Assembly: GCA_002105175.1 (NCBI GenBank)
Contig: MCGE01000012.1
Location: 496,001 to 560,000, forward strand
Source of the DNA: Absidia repens
Taxonomy: Eukaryota > Mucoromycota > Mucoromycetes > Mucorales > Cunninghamellaceae
DNA: 64,000 nucleotides
Direction: 5' to 3'
Position numbers and translations under genes: made by a program. Shown piece by piece: positions 37,800-48,559 of the stretch. Positions within the stretch are counted from its first letter, which is position 1; each line of letters begins with the position of its first letter. The notes beneath the pieces were generated by a model. It had not been told where the DNA came from, searched no databases, and saw only the letters and a list, made by a program, of their open reading frames with translations.

Positions 37800-38215
37800 A
37801 AGAGATTTATTGCACAAGACATGAAAGAGACTAATGGGTCATTTTTCATTGGAACATGGTAAAATATATATATTTTATTCAGATATGTATATATATAAAC
37901 TATGGACAGACTAACACTAAACTAAGTTAATGGAGACTTCAAAAAGCTAACTAATAATAGCTCTAAATCCTGAATCCAAATTGAAAGGGTTTCCCCATTC
38001 ATCTTCTAATCCCTGAGCTGAAAACCCTTGTAAACTAATCCCGACTCTAATCTAAGTCTATCATAACCCCACAGGACCGAAATTGTGAAGAAAAAAAGAA
38101 AGAAAGAAAGAAAAGAAAGAAAGAAAAATAAAAAAGGGCGGAAATAAATTTTCACGTGAGCGGATTTGTAATATTTTTCTGCCGCAATTTTTTGTTGTAC
38201 GTGTGTATAAGATAA
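37800..38215 (-). repeat. Dispersed repeat family, copy D
   Basis: Read on the minus strand: ATTACAAATCCGCTCACGTG head (plus 38153-38172), pyrimidine tract with TTTC repeats, CAAGGGTTTTC (plus AAACCCTT at 38022-38029), GGGGAAACCC (plus GGGTTTCCCC at 37987-37996), TTAGTTAGCTTTTTGAAG, TAGTTTAGTGTTAGTCTGT, AATAAA (plus TTTATT at 37874-37879) and a 3' block CATGTCTTGTGCAATAAATC (plus about 37804-37823). The inverted stem is best preserved here and in copy A. Confidence 0.78.
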
Positions 38216-38603
38216 CTGACCAATTTGAGTCCCAATAGTCAAAAAAAAAAAGGGGGGGATTGTAGAAAAGATGAGGATTTTATTTTTCAGATTCAAAATG
38301 CAACAAATAATAATAAAATAATGACAGTCCTTCGCGTGTAAATGATATGAATAAAAATAGAATCGCCAGGGGTCACAAAGTAACTAAAGAGGTAATGACA
38401 ATAACCTACATACACTGATTTATGACAGCCATATGTGTCTGTCTGAAAGGTGGGAATGTACTTGTAATTACCCTTGTACATTTCAGTCCGTCGAAGACGA
38501 GGCAACTGCAACGCCTTTGATTTCAAGTAACAGTAGAACAAAAAAAGAATTACAAAACAAGACGCGGCGTTTGAATATATTCCTTTACTTTTCTTTCTTC
38601 CAC

Positions 38604-38639
<36 letters not shown>

Positions 38640-38641
<2 letters not shown>

Positions 38642-38830
38642 CATTAATTCACCCTCTCTTTTTCTTTGCAGATGGGTGATCTTCACGCTGAAGGGAATCT
38701 TATGGTAATCTTGGTTTGGCGAATGCAAGGGTCTGAAGCCCAATTACATGGGGAAACCCTTTGATTTGGTTTTGAATTCCATACTACAACCATCGTTTTC
38801 GTTGTTTAGTGGACATTATCGGTAAGTACT
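38640..38830 (+). repeat. Dispersed repeat family, divergent copy E
   Basis: Shares only the core: CAAGGGTCTGAAGCCC facing ATGGGGAAACCCTTTGATTT, with GGGGAAACCC at 38750-38759, and a following ACAACCATCG that matches the CATCATTAG position of other copies. A 36-base T run lies directly upstream. No CCGCCCACGTG head is seen. It could be an old or truncated copy. Confidence 0.5.
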
Positions 38831-39799
38831 TTGTATTTTTATGTGAATGACTATAAAGTGATTAATAGTATAGAATTATTTTTATTAGTGCGATTGAACT
38901 GACAGGTTGACTGAATGTTTTTAAATTGGGAGGTCGGTTTGTTGGTGGAATCTTGATGGCGACTAATATACTTCGTGGTTGACAACGTTGTCTTGTTGAT
39001 TGATGCTAGGTGATATTAGAAATTACTAATGGTAGTTTAGATATACAGTAGAATTGGTTATTATTAGTGATAGTTCCATCAATATACATTCTTTTTTCTT
39101 CTTCTTTTTGAAATACATGATTATACGTGATACAATAAAGTGACTTTGAGTCGTGGTTTTATTATTATTATTCAATAATGCCACATCAAAGAATTACTGC
39201 AAATGAAGTGATGCTATTTATTATGAGGCACGGGAAGGGTCAAAGAAATACTATGGTGGGAGTGAGATCAAAGAATCACTCTTACGGATGACAACATCCT
39301 ACAAATTCAGCCAACATATTGAGCTTGCATGATTGGATTACGTGTAGTAACAATTGCTTCAAAAAACTCAATGGACAGAGAGATATTCATTTTTTTTGGC
39401 GTGTAAGCAAAAATCCCAACATATACCAATATTAAAAGGGTGTGTGCAAATACCATTTTGGTTTCATGTGCGCTGGTAAAAATCATTGGCGTGTATACCA
39501 TTCTTCAAATCGACTGTGATCAGACAGTATCAGAGCATTTTAGAGCGGAATGTCTCATAGATGGCAGGAAGAAAAAATATATCCTTTTCAGCATCTGCTG
39601 GTTTGAATAACTTGAATAGTTTATAATGATCTCACAGTAGTGTGCAGTACGTAGTCGAAACTCGTATGGCACACCAGTGCCAAATTCGCGGACTTCTATT
39701 GGCCAATATCGTACTTGCAAAATATTCTGGGATTTTTATTTTTCAGACCATTCTTTTTTTTTTTTTTTTTTTTTTTTTTTGCAAATCAAATACACACAC

Positions 39800-40455
39800 A
39801 TGGAACGAGCATTTGAAGCACAATGTCAAAGCTATTTGCTCGATGGTCTTAAAGCTGCCTTGCTAACCGATAGAGATGGTGTTATTATTTTGAAGTGTAA
39901 GGAAATAAATAAAAACACTGTTCATGAGTATATGGAACTAACGGCGTAAAACTTGTGTTAGGTATATCTGAAAACGCACCACCCAAAATCACTGATCCAC
40001 TTATCCCCACCAACTTTGCTGTCGCTAATAATCAAGTAAGTAACATAAAATGAATCATTATATGCAATATAAGACAACCCGTGTTGAGCTTTGTAATAAA
40101 AAAGAAAGTATTAGTGATCGACTATATCTCATCTCGCTCTCTCTCGGTTTTGCTTAGGCGTCGAAACTGGGACTGAAACACAATGAAATTATAGTTAGTA
40201 TGTATGGACTTTACCAGCTTGTGCAACTGGATCAGAATCCTCTGATTATCACTATCATCAGTGACGCAAGTGCTAACACAGGTAGGAGGAAAAGGAAAAC
40301 GGGAGGGCTCGCGCGAGGTGATGACAAAGGCAACTGATACTCTTATATTTTCAGGTGCATTCATGCAATTAGCTCGTCAGTTGAAAATAGTGACTGACCC
40401 ACTGGTGGATCTCATGCAAACTGGTGGCCATCTTACTTCTGCTAATCAAGAATGA
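39800..40455 (+). CDS. LAMTOR3: LAMTOR3/MP1-like Ragulator subunit (roadblock fold)
   Basis: Four exons (39800-39896, 39962-40035, 40158-40281, 40355-40455) give 131 residues, near the 124 of human LAMTOR3. Matches: LLTDRDGVIILK at the start, FAVANNQASKLGLKHNEII, MYGLYQLVQLDQNPLIITII and SDASANTGAFMQLARQL, which follow the order of the animal protein (SDRDGVPVIKV, DQGSKLGL, YQVVQFNRLPLVV, SSSANTG). The family sits with LAMTOR2 in the Ragulator scaffold on the lysosome/vacuole and recruits Rag GTPases for TORC1 signalling. Baker's yeast has the functionally similar Ego complex without a clear sequence match. The ATG follows a long T tract and CACACACA. Confidence 0.87.
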
Positions 40456-40615
40456 TTGTTTCTTTAGTTTATTATATGTAAATAGTTTATATTACCCTAC
40501 TTTTAGCTCACTACTATTTTGCTTACTCATTTATCGAAATAAAATATGTTGTCTTTTTGTCATCTTTATGCTATTATTTCGATTCACTGATTGGTTGTTG
40601 ATATGTCTGTGTATA

Positions 40616-40617
<2 letters not shown>

Positions 40618-40662
<45 letters not shown>
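40618..40662. repeat. 45-base T homopolymer downstream of LAMTOR3
   Basis: Uninterrupted T run about 160 bases after the LAMTOR3 stop codon, beyond its AATAAA. Confidence 0.9.
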
Positions 40663-40663
<1 letters not shown>

Positions 40664-40984
40664 GCAATAAATCTTGTGATTATTATTCAGCGTCGTTATC
40701 GAGGCTTCTTGGATTTTATCGTAGTGTAGTGAATTCATTTGGTTCGACCTCTTGTTGTTGACGCTGATGCTGAAGACGACGACGACAATGAAGGTGGGGG
40801 AGGGAGTATCTATTTCTTTACTATTATAATGAATCATACTGTATTTAAGACATGATGAAAAGATGCGTATATATGATTGGTGTATCGAAGGCATCTCATT
40901 TCCATTATGGTTGTCAAAAATGATTATTCAGTTGTATCATAGAGTATAAAAGTTAAAAATATAAAATAAGGATACAAAACTTTA

Positions 40985-41013
40985 TTGATATTCTCGATTG
41001 ATGAGAATATCAA
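40985..41013. other. Perfect 11-bp hairpin
   Basis: TTGATATTCTC and GAGAATATCAA are exact reverse complements separated by GATTGAT. There is no U-rich tail right after it and no gene end close by. It may be a chance palindrome, a protein-binding site or the end of an RNA. Confidence 0.6.
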
Positions 41014-41528
41014 GTTCTTTAATCATGGAAAACGCCGACGCACTGACCCAACTCTAAGCATTAAAATTCTGGCCCAAGCTTGTCTTCCGGAAAGTTTGTA
41101 CTTCACAACCTGATGAGGCGCAATCAGTGGTTTGCTAGTCGACTGTGAGAAAAAAAAAAAGGGGAGCTCAAAGGCAACACAAAAAAAGAACACTATTGAT
41201 TTAGACTTGATAGTGATCGATTTAAGAACGTTGATTGTTTTAATTCTCTCCTAATTTGTCATTGGTCTTTCTTTTGGGAAAGGCATCAAAACATTTATCC
41301 AAAGGTGATTTTTTCCAAGTATATGCATTTTTACGAATCTTCGTTAGCGGGTATTTAAAAAATAAACGTGACCCTGTGCGATTAAGTGGGGTGAGGTGAA
41401 CTAGAAAGGGGTAAGTGATATTAAAAGCAGCAATGTAGAGTACAATTTTTTCTTTCTCGCTTTCTTCACATTTTTATTATTATTATTTTTTTTTTATTTT
41501 TTTTTTTTTTTTTTTTGCTTCTTCTCTC

Positions 41529-42720
41529 ATGAATACGGAAAATAACGCTTGGTTTTATATTCAATCGACTAAAACCGGTAAAGTCATTGCTGTTGATCGA
41601 CACATTAAGTCTGAAGGATTAGTCCCATTACGATCTCAAGTGCGTGTTTATACCCCTCACCAAACAAGCGACGAACTATGGACATGGGATGGCCAGTTTA
41701 TTCGTAACAAGGCAACTGACCTCGTATTGGATATTCGAAAAGGTAAGGGTTCGCTTGACAGCGGTTAATTCCTTTTCGTTTATACTTATTTATTTATTTT
41801 ATTCTAGGGCGGTTACGACTAATCGAAGATACTGAAATATGCTTGTATGATAAGAAACCATTGGACAAGGCTAGTAACCAGCTATGGGGTGTTCGGGATG
41901 CACCAGCAACAACAACAACGCCGGCAGCGTCACCGTTATTGTCACCACAGGGGAAACTGATATATTCGATCTCAAATACCGACTGGATACTGACGCAAGA
42001 TGAAGGCAAACTCTTACTTCATCCTCAAGAACCACTTATGCCTTATGATACATGGGATTGGATCGCTGAAGATTCTTTTATACCGTCATTATCATCTTCA
42101 CCACCTACAACTGCCGATTGTGATCCTGCGACACCTGGCTTAAGCTCATCTGTGGCTAGCTCCTGCGAATTTGATTATCATCAAGGGGGTCTTTCTCCTG
42201 CTAGGAAACGCGGATCTCAAGGTTCCGTCAGTTACTACTCGATGGATGGCTTTAAGGATTGCTATGAGCGTTTGTACAAAGAAAATGATACTCATCTCAG
42301 GTATGGTTTTTAATGAAAGTAGGACGGGTTAATGAAAATGCTTTTCTTATCTCTAACGCCACAACATATATATTTTATTTATTTATTTATTTATTTATTT
42401 ATGATAGTGACAAAGCAATTAGTATGGCGGTGGCATATGACTCTTGGCTTTCAGCTTCAACAGCGGATTACATCAAGGAAAAGGATGAATTAGGCCGTAT
42501 TCAACTCCTAAATCAAGCTGAACAAAAGGTAATACAAGAACTCATGATAATTGGTATTATGAAATATTGTTATCTGTGCTTTATCATCTCATCATTCCAT
42601 CTGTAATAGGCTTTGGATCTTTTATCAAAACATCATCAGGACCACCACAAAGAAACTATCCTACATCTAACTGGTCGCTATATCAATATTCTATTGGACC
42701 ACAAAGTCCATTCATCTTAG
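41529..42720 (+). CDS. R-type (beta-trefoil) lectin-domain-like protein
   Basis: Four exons (41529-41742, 41808-42300, 42408-42528, 42610-42720) give 312 residues, in phase. The first about 150 residues have trefoil-like repeats: AWFYIQSTKTGKVIAV, ELWTWDGQFIRNKATDLVLD, CLYDKKPLDKASNQLWGVRD and LIYSISNTDWILTQDEGKLL. The recurring W in Q/E-LW and the N-x-x-x-LVLDI pattern fit an R-type carbohydrate-binding fold. A Ser/Pro/Thr-rich linker follows, then a helical C-terminus (SMAVAYDSWLSASTADYIKE). There is no signal peptide, so it is probably cytosolic. The domain call is by pattern; the ligand is unknown, and no catalytic domain is seen. Confidence 0.7.
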
Positions 42721-43648
42721 CACAGTAGTTTTACATCTTACATTTTATATATTATATTCTATATACACATTGTTTATTACATAGATTACTATTTTGCCGC
42801 CAACGAGATCTATTTTTCATGTACATATTCATCCATTTTACTTAGCCCTTCCCTTCTCTCTTCTTACTGTATATTTAAAAATAAAATATATTCTTCAATT
42901 TGCTTTTTGATTGACCAATTGATCAAATTTTTAAAGTTGTATGTTTTGTGCGTTTCTGTGTTTGTGTGACACTACTCAGAAAGCTTTCCAAGAATGGACA
43001 CATGCGGCGATTAAAATAGCTGGCGGTACTGTTGTGTGCTAGGTGATGGGATTTCGCATAGGACAACGCATTCTGTGTAAAAGATATGTCTTTAGTCCCA
43101 TGGAAGTCTTGTATTTACTATTGTATCGTGTAATTAATAAGAGGTGACGGTGAACGGGGAAGGTTTCATAGGTAGGCGAAAAAATAATCTGAAGGGCAAA
43201 CCTTTCAATAAAAAAGGACGCAACTTTCATGTCAAGAATACATACGGAAACTACGTATACAGTTTATTAACTTCAAATTAATACGAGGATAACATATATA
43301 AAGGCGATTGTATAATAAAATTTGGACAGGGAGAATTAATATAGGACGGGTAAGAAATAATTTGAAATAGGTAAGATATATGATGACGAAATAAAATCTA
43401 AAAAACTTGCTGCGTTTGTCGCTAAAGCAAAAGGTTGTGAAATATGGTACGTGCATAGTGATGGAGGTGGTCAAGTCGGATATGCCATGTTGATAGTTTG
43501 CAACTAACGCCAGTGGCACCGCTTCCTGTGATATCCAACCTCACGTCTATATGGCACCCAACGAGCGGTGCTTTAATTGTTTTAATTTGAGGCCAAGGCC
43601 AAGCTTTTTGCTTTTTGTTTTCTTTTCTTTAACTTTATCCCTGAATTA
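42721..43648. promoter_or_regulatory. Intergenic region before the carotenoid oxygenase gene
   Basis: 928 bases. Includes the AATAAA of the lectin-like gene (about 42880-42890), GCGGCGATTAAAAT at 43004-43017 and the oxygenase promoter. Minus-strand ORFs 43039-43230 and 43232-43519 have no recognisable domain. Confidence 0.5.
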
Positions 43649-46495
43649 ATGTCAGCAACTTCCCCCTCGAAAGATATACCAGAAAAAAAGCTTGAACAAC
43701 TTCAACACGAGGAAGATGGCGATGACGACGGATTCTCTGTAGTTGATGTTACCTCATCTGACAATGACCAACGAGCGTCGTCAACTTCATCACACCATAC
43801 TGACGAGGATACCATCTTGATACAACATACTGAAGCCGATAAAAGCGAAGACGATAAGACCAACGATGTCGACAACAGAACTTCTGAAGAAACCAAAACA
43901 GCAACCAAAGATGACAATGATTCTTCTACTATTGAAGGTGGCACCGAAAACAAAGACGCCGTGGCTGGAGTGACTACACCTTCTATTGACGCTGACAATA
44001 CCACTAGAGCGGCAGCATCTTCGCCAATTGAACTGCAACCCGACAGTATTACTGACAGCACCGACATATGGAAAGAAAGCACCGACACAGCAACTTTGAC
44101 TACGCCAACTTTAACTATTACGGAAGAGTCATCTGATCCTTGGAAAGTAGACACTGACCAAGTCTATCACCACCAACAAGTCGACGATGATATTCAAGTC
44201 CAAAATGAAAAGGATCACGCTCAAGTCACCAACTCTACCATCCGGGTCATCAACAATCAAAATACCTTGCCACCTGTTTTAGATACCGAAACCTCTCACC
44301 GAAAGGTAATGCAAACCGTCCAGCATCCCCCTCCCGAAGTAAAGGAGTGTTGGTTAGGGGTAGTAGTGACTTATCTTTCTTGATTTTAGGGTTTCCAAAA
44401 CGCTACTGATATGGATCAAATATTGGACCTTGAAGTTTCTGGACAACTTCCTGATTGGCTCATTGGTGAACATTATACTATTGGCCCTGGGATTTATGAT
44501 GTCAAGTATTTACGGAAGGTGGAAATTGATGGAGAAATCCAACATGCGTCAAGCTATTTTATCTTTGGTCACTGGTTTGATACGTAAGTATAATATTGGT
44601 TTGTTGGGTATATCTCTAGTCACTAACGTGTATTTTTTTATTCACTTCTAGTTTACCTTTGTTGTCTCGGTTTGACCTGAATGGTCCTCGGAATACCATT
44701 AGCTATCGAAACCGTATACCAAATCGTCGTCTGATTGGAAAAATTCGTGATCACCATGGTTACACACCACCTCATCCTGCAAGTGTATTCAAGACAAACA
44801 GTAATCAATCCATCCTATCGAAATTCATGAAATCAAACGCCAAAGCCTCCAAACCCGACGCCGAAATATGTGGTGCCCGTGTCTTGCCAAGTATTCCTGG
44901 TATCGTTGGTCGTCTCTTTGCCCAAAACTCTGCTAAGCATGTAAGTTAATTTTTTTTTATCCACATGTATTATTCATCGAGTTGACTCCCCTGCAACTTC
45001 TATAGATTCAAGAACTCGACCCCTTTGACCTAAGCCCTAAACGTCTATTTACTTGGGATGAAATTAACCCGAGCTTCAAGGGATACAGCTCATGTCCAAA
45101 TGGTCAATTCGATGCTCACACTGGCGAATACATCAACTTTACTATGGAGGTCGGATACCAATCATCACAGTACCACTTCTTCTCTATATCTGATCGTGAT
45201 CCTAAAGGCACTGTCATTGCTACTTTTACTGCTCCTACTGCCTACGTCAATAGCTTTTCCATCACCCCCAAATATATTATTTTTGTAAGTAATATATGAC
45301 GCATGGGAGGGAAGTGAAAATAGGATGGTTATTGACTTTTTTTTTTTTTTTTTTTTGTGATCATCATGTGTATTAGGCTCTATTCCCTATGATAGCAAAT
45401 TCAAGTGGCATGAAATTTTCTTGGAACGAAAGCATCTTGGACTCTTTCAATTTTGCACCCAACGAATCCACCATGTTTTACGTTATCTCTAGAGAAAAGC
45501 GAACAGTATCTGCGGTCTTCCAAACAACATCATGTTTTGCATTCCATCATGTCAATGCATTTGAGGACGTGGAACAAAGAGGCAACAATGTTTATGTGGA
45601 TATGATTTGCTACTCTGACGACACAATTGCTCATCAACTGACCACTGGATCCTTGCGACATCCTGAAACTATGCAACCTTCTCGACTGGCTGCTTCTGAA
45701 GTTCGACGTTACGCTTTGATCAATATCGAAGAAGAGCATTTGGCTTACCTGGCCAATCAATCCTCTCTTTCTGGTGGCGGAAACAGTAATGGTGGTAGTG
45801 GTGGAAACTCAACTGGTCTCTCGAGTCGATTTACATCAGCTTTTGGCAACATGCTACGTGGAAACAATAAGAAACAATCCATCCCTAACGCAGCTGCTTC
45901 AACCACAACTTCTTCAGGCACCGGTGCAGGTGACGATATCAAAGCATCTGGTTATTCTTGGATGCCTACTGCCTCTTATGAACTTCTTGTCCAACCCTCT
46001 TTGGAATTGCCTCAAATCAATCCCAATTACAACATGCACAAATATAAGTTTATGTACAGTCTTGGATTCTCAGCAGCAACTTCAATCATGGATGGTCAAA
46101 TCTGGGACAGTATTGTGAAAACGGTAGGCGATTTTGTGTGAATACATTTCCAATAGATATATACTAACCTTTTTTTTTTTTTTTTTTTTTTTTTTTAGGA
46201 TGTCGACAACAAAACCATCGTGGCTTCTTGGCACCAAGAACATTGTTATCCAAGCGAAGCTGTCTTTATTCCACGACCAACAACAGATGATAGCGTCGGT
46301 AGTCACGACAAGAGTTATGTACAACAACAACAAGAGGATGATGGTGTACTGGTTAGTATCGTCATGGATTCGGCACGTGCTACATCATTTTTGCTTATCT
46401 TGGATGCGATTACTCTTCAAGAACTTGCGACAGCAGATCTTGGCACTTTGGTTCCTATTAGTTTTGCCCATGGTAGTTATAGGCTTCGTAATTAG
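43649..46495 (+). CDS. Carotenoid oxygenase (RPE65/BCO family) homologue with altered iron ligands
   Basis: Six exons (43649-44305, 44390-44583, 44652-44940, 45006-45284, 45377-46123, 46199-46495) give 820 residues. The first 219 residues are acidic and disordered. The rest follows the family end to end: GQLPDWLIGEHYTIGPG, FGHWFDTLPLLSRFDL, FDAHTGEYINF, SITPKYIIF, FAFHHVNAFED, EVRRYAL, LELPQINPNY, YSLGF, WHQEHCYPSEAVFIPRP, DDGVLVSIVMD and VPISFAHGSYR. The family cleaves carotenoid double bonds at a four-His iron centre; in Mucorales such enzymes open the route to apocarotenoids and trisporic-acid mating signals. Here only two ligand positions keep His (FHHVN and FAHGS). The first reads SSCPNG where AHPH is usual, and the second AYVNSF where YVHSF is usual. 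It may be a non-catalytic or altered paralogue. The 219-residue N-terminus is unusual. Confidence 0.88.
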
Positions 46496-46715
46496 TTTCC
46501 TTTTTTCTAGTTACCCTCTCTAATTATATCGTACTTGCTATATTTTTATTCTCCAATCCTTCATCATTTGATATATATTTTTTTTCTTCTTTTGAAAAAT
46601 CACATTTGTGATCTGACCTTCCACACCTCCATTGTCCATTTTGATATTTGAACTAGTCCCAAACTATAATAAAGCTGTCATTGATTCTGACTATTTTAGA
46701 GCCATCACGTCCATG

Positions 46716-46746
<31 letters not shown>

Positions 46747-47023
46747 GTTACCGTAAATGACGTTTTACAATTGACTTCAACTTTATTCTCAATTGAGCAT
46801 GACCCTCTAAGTTACCACCTTTGGAGATCTTTTTTATGATATCATTCTTTAGTGCCACAAAGATAATCCGTCCCATTGTCTCGTTATCAAAAGTCACCAT
46901 CCCCCACACTTGTGATATCCGTTTACGCAAGACAGAATCAACGGCAAAAAAAAAAAAAGATATATATACAAGAGCATTTTTATATGTTTATTTATCTCAA
47001 TCACTAAATTATTCCTCTTCAAA
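46496..47023. other. Intergenic region with a retroposed-looking coding fragment
   Basis: 528 bases: the 3' end of the oxygenase gene, a 29-base T run (46718-46746), a minus-strand open fragment (46748-46945), an A run (46946-46957) and the PMP3 leader. Confidence 0.55.
46718..46957 (-). pseudogene. Coding fragment ending in stop plus poly(A), possible retroposed relic
   Basis: On the minus strand, after a T12 run, an open frame runs about 66 codons (AVDSVLRKRISQVWGMVTF, then MGRIIFVALKNDIIKK and LRIKLKSIVKRHLR) to TAA at 46748-46750, followed by one base and 29 A. I do not recognise the family. The composition is protein-like (balanced, with amphipathic helices), unlike the low-complexity intergenic ORFs. 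The stop directly followed by a poly(A) tract fits the 3' end of a LINE-type element or a 5'-truncated retrocopy. No target-site duplication is obvious. Confidence 0.4.
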
Positions 47024-47340
47024 ATGGCATTGACTTGCAGTGATATTTGCAAACTTATTGCAGGTACAATTTTGTAACGTCTGGTTAATCATAGATAATA
47101 ATAATTTCTTTTTTTTGGGGGAGGCGACAGCTTTCATTCTTCCACCTTTAGGTGTTTTGATGGAACGAGGGTGCTGGCATTGTGATTTTTATATCAATAT
47201 TATGCTTACTCTACTTGGATTTCTTCCTGGTATCAGTAAGTTTTAATTTTCTTAATTTTAAATGGATAATGATCCTTGACTTATATTTTCTTCACAAACT
47301 CATCATAGTACATGCCATTTATATAATCCTCAAATACTAA
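47024..47340 (+). CDS. PMP3: Pmp3/UPF0057 small membrane proteolipid
   Basis: Three small exons (47024-47063, 47131-47235, 47309-47340) give 58 residues, the usual Pmp3 size, in phase at both junctions. The sequence runs MALTCSDICKLIAAFILPPL, then GVLMERGCWHCDFYINIMLT and LLGFLPGIIHAIYIILKY: two hydrophobic helices with the LPPLGV(L) and LGFLPGI.HA.YII signatures of this family. Members sit in the plasma membrane and affect membrane potential and salt tolerance. The gene is easily missed because each exon is short. Confidence 0.93.
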
Positions 47341-47529
47341 TAGTGGTGCATTCTACAATGGAGTACAGCATTGTATTGTATATATTTTCGATTTATTATA
47401 TTTATATGCGTGTACTGTAACATAATATCCATTTACAGCACTTTTATAGCGACGCAATTTGTTATAATTGTATTATATCCCCCTAATTTACATCATCTAT
47501 ATTTATATATATATATTATTAAGTTTAAT

Positions 47530-47712
47530 AAACGCTCTGGCGCTCCACTGGAGCTTTTGGAAATATTTCGATTTATTGGCTGTCACAGTTTTTTATTAAA
47601 GTGTGGGTTTTGATGGGTTAGGATTAAAGCCTCTGCCATTTCGCACTTTGGTGGGCAGCCCCTTGGGGCCCAACCATCGTGTTCAGCGCGTCGTCCGTGG
47701 TTTTTTTTTTTC
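47530..47712. other. GC-richer patch with short inverted repeats ending in a T run
   Basis: Contains GCTCCACTGGAGC (a 6-base stem with one-base loop) near 47537-47549 and GCAGCCCCTTGGGGCCC near 47656-47672, then GCGCGTCGTCCGTGG followed directly by a run of about 12 T at 47701-47712. The T run is what a Pol III terminator would look like, but I could not place A and B boxes or a known RNA fold. Confidence 0.35.
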
Positions 47713-48029
47713 TATGCTGAAATAATAGCTTACTTGATACTTGAAAGGCATTAGAGAGATTAGAGCTTGATTATGTAGATGTTGCAACTGACTTTCCACT
47801 GGAAGATAAAATGAATTATGCTCTATGATAATTATGGTGATTGCCCCTTCATTTAATTTTTATTTGCATTTCTCTGATTTTTTTGACATAAAAAAAAAAG
47901 GCTGGATGATTCAGGCTCCGCATTTTACTCTCTATTTTTTTTGGTCCACATTTTATTTGCCTCTCTTTTTCTTTCTTTTTATTTATTTTTTTTTCTTCAT
48001 GATAGTCTGAATGATATGATGGCATGGCT

Positions 48030-48240
48030 CATTGGGATACTGGTGATCTAGGATTAGTGTTAAACTTGAATTAGGGGCGTTTTTAAAAACGCAAAACAAA
48101 CATCATGTGGAAACCCTTTCATTTTGGATGAAGGATTTAGGAACGCCAGTAGATTAGCACTCATTAGTTTAGTAATAGTTTGTCATCGTTTGTATCTACG
48201 TCTGAATAAATATGTTCATTTTCTTATAATTAGTTTCTCT
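48030..48240 (+). repeat. Dispersed repeat family, copy F (partial)
   Basis: Keeps GGATTAGTGT, TGTGGAAACCCTTTCATTTT (GGAAACCC at 48109-48116), GGATTTAGGAACGCCAGTAG, TAGTTTAGTAATAGTTTGTC and AATAAA at 48205-48210. The upstream half of the stem is replaced by GCGTTTTTAAAAACGC, itself a palindrome. No CCGCCCACGTG head is seen. Confidence 0.65.
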
Positions 48241-48559
48241 GTTGTACATTTACAAGATGAGCTTCATCGAATGTGTATTACATATGCATAGAAAAAAAAA
48301 GTGTGTCCATATATATATATATATATATGAAAAAGGAACGGATTGGGTATTATGGAGACTTCTTCCACCAACTCTATATGTTTGTGCGTAGAAAAGAATA
48401 CAGGGATGTGTTTGTGTGAAAAAACAGCTATTACAGTGTATTTTGTTGCGGTGGAGTATATTGAAGAGCAAAGTTGAGAATAGTATTAATTGTGTAGCTA
48501 GGGATCGAAAAATTCCAGTATACTGGGTGCCAGGGCGTTTCTGAAATATGTGTTTTAAT

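Larger units (their letters stand above)
37247..39799. other. Gene-poor island between P4-ATPase and LAMTOR3
   Basis: 2.55 kb. Holds repeat copy D (-, about 37800-38215), a 36-base T run (38606-38641), divergent repeat copy E (+, about 38640-38830), AT-rich sequence to 39300, and two minus-strand ORFs (39307-39501 and 39520-39720) without recognisable domains. The first could encode a hydrophobic segment (AHTLLILVYVGIFAY) but nothing else supports it. A T run at about 39747-39780 precedes the LAMTOR3 ATG. Confidence 0.6.
40456..41528. other. Intergenic region between LAMTOR3 and the lectin-like gene
   Basis: 1.07 kb. Holds AATAAA at about 40539-40544 (LAMTOR3 3' end), a 45-base T run (40618-40662), a perfect 11-base-pair hairpin (40985-41013) and T-rich leader (41470-41517) ahead of the next gene. 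No coding exon seen. Confidence 0.55.

Noticed and set aside
39307..39720. Two minus-strand ORFs, one with a hydrophobic segment
   Set aside because: No family match, no intron logic joining them, and they lie in the likely promoter region of LAMTOR3.
40735..40760. GGTTCGACC resembling a tRNA B box
   Set aside because: No matching A box, acceptor stem or anticodon arm could be placed around it. I found no tRNA, rRNA or CRISPR array in the window.
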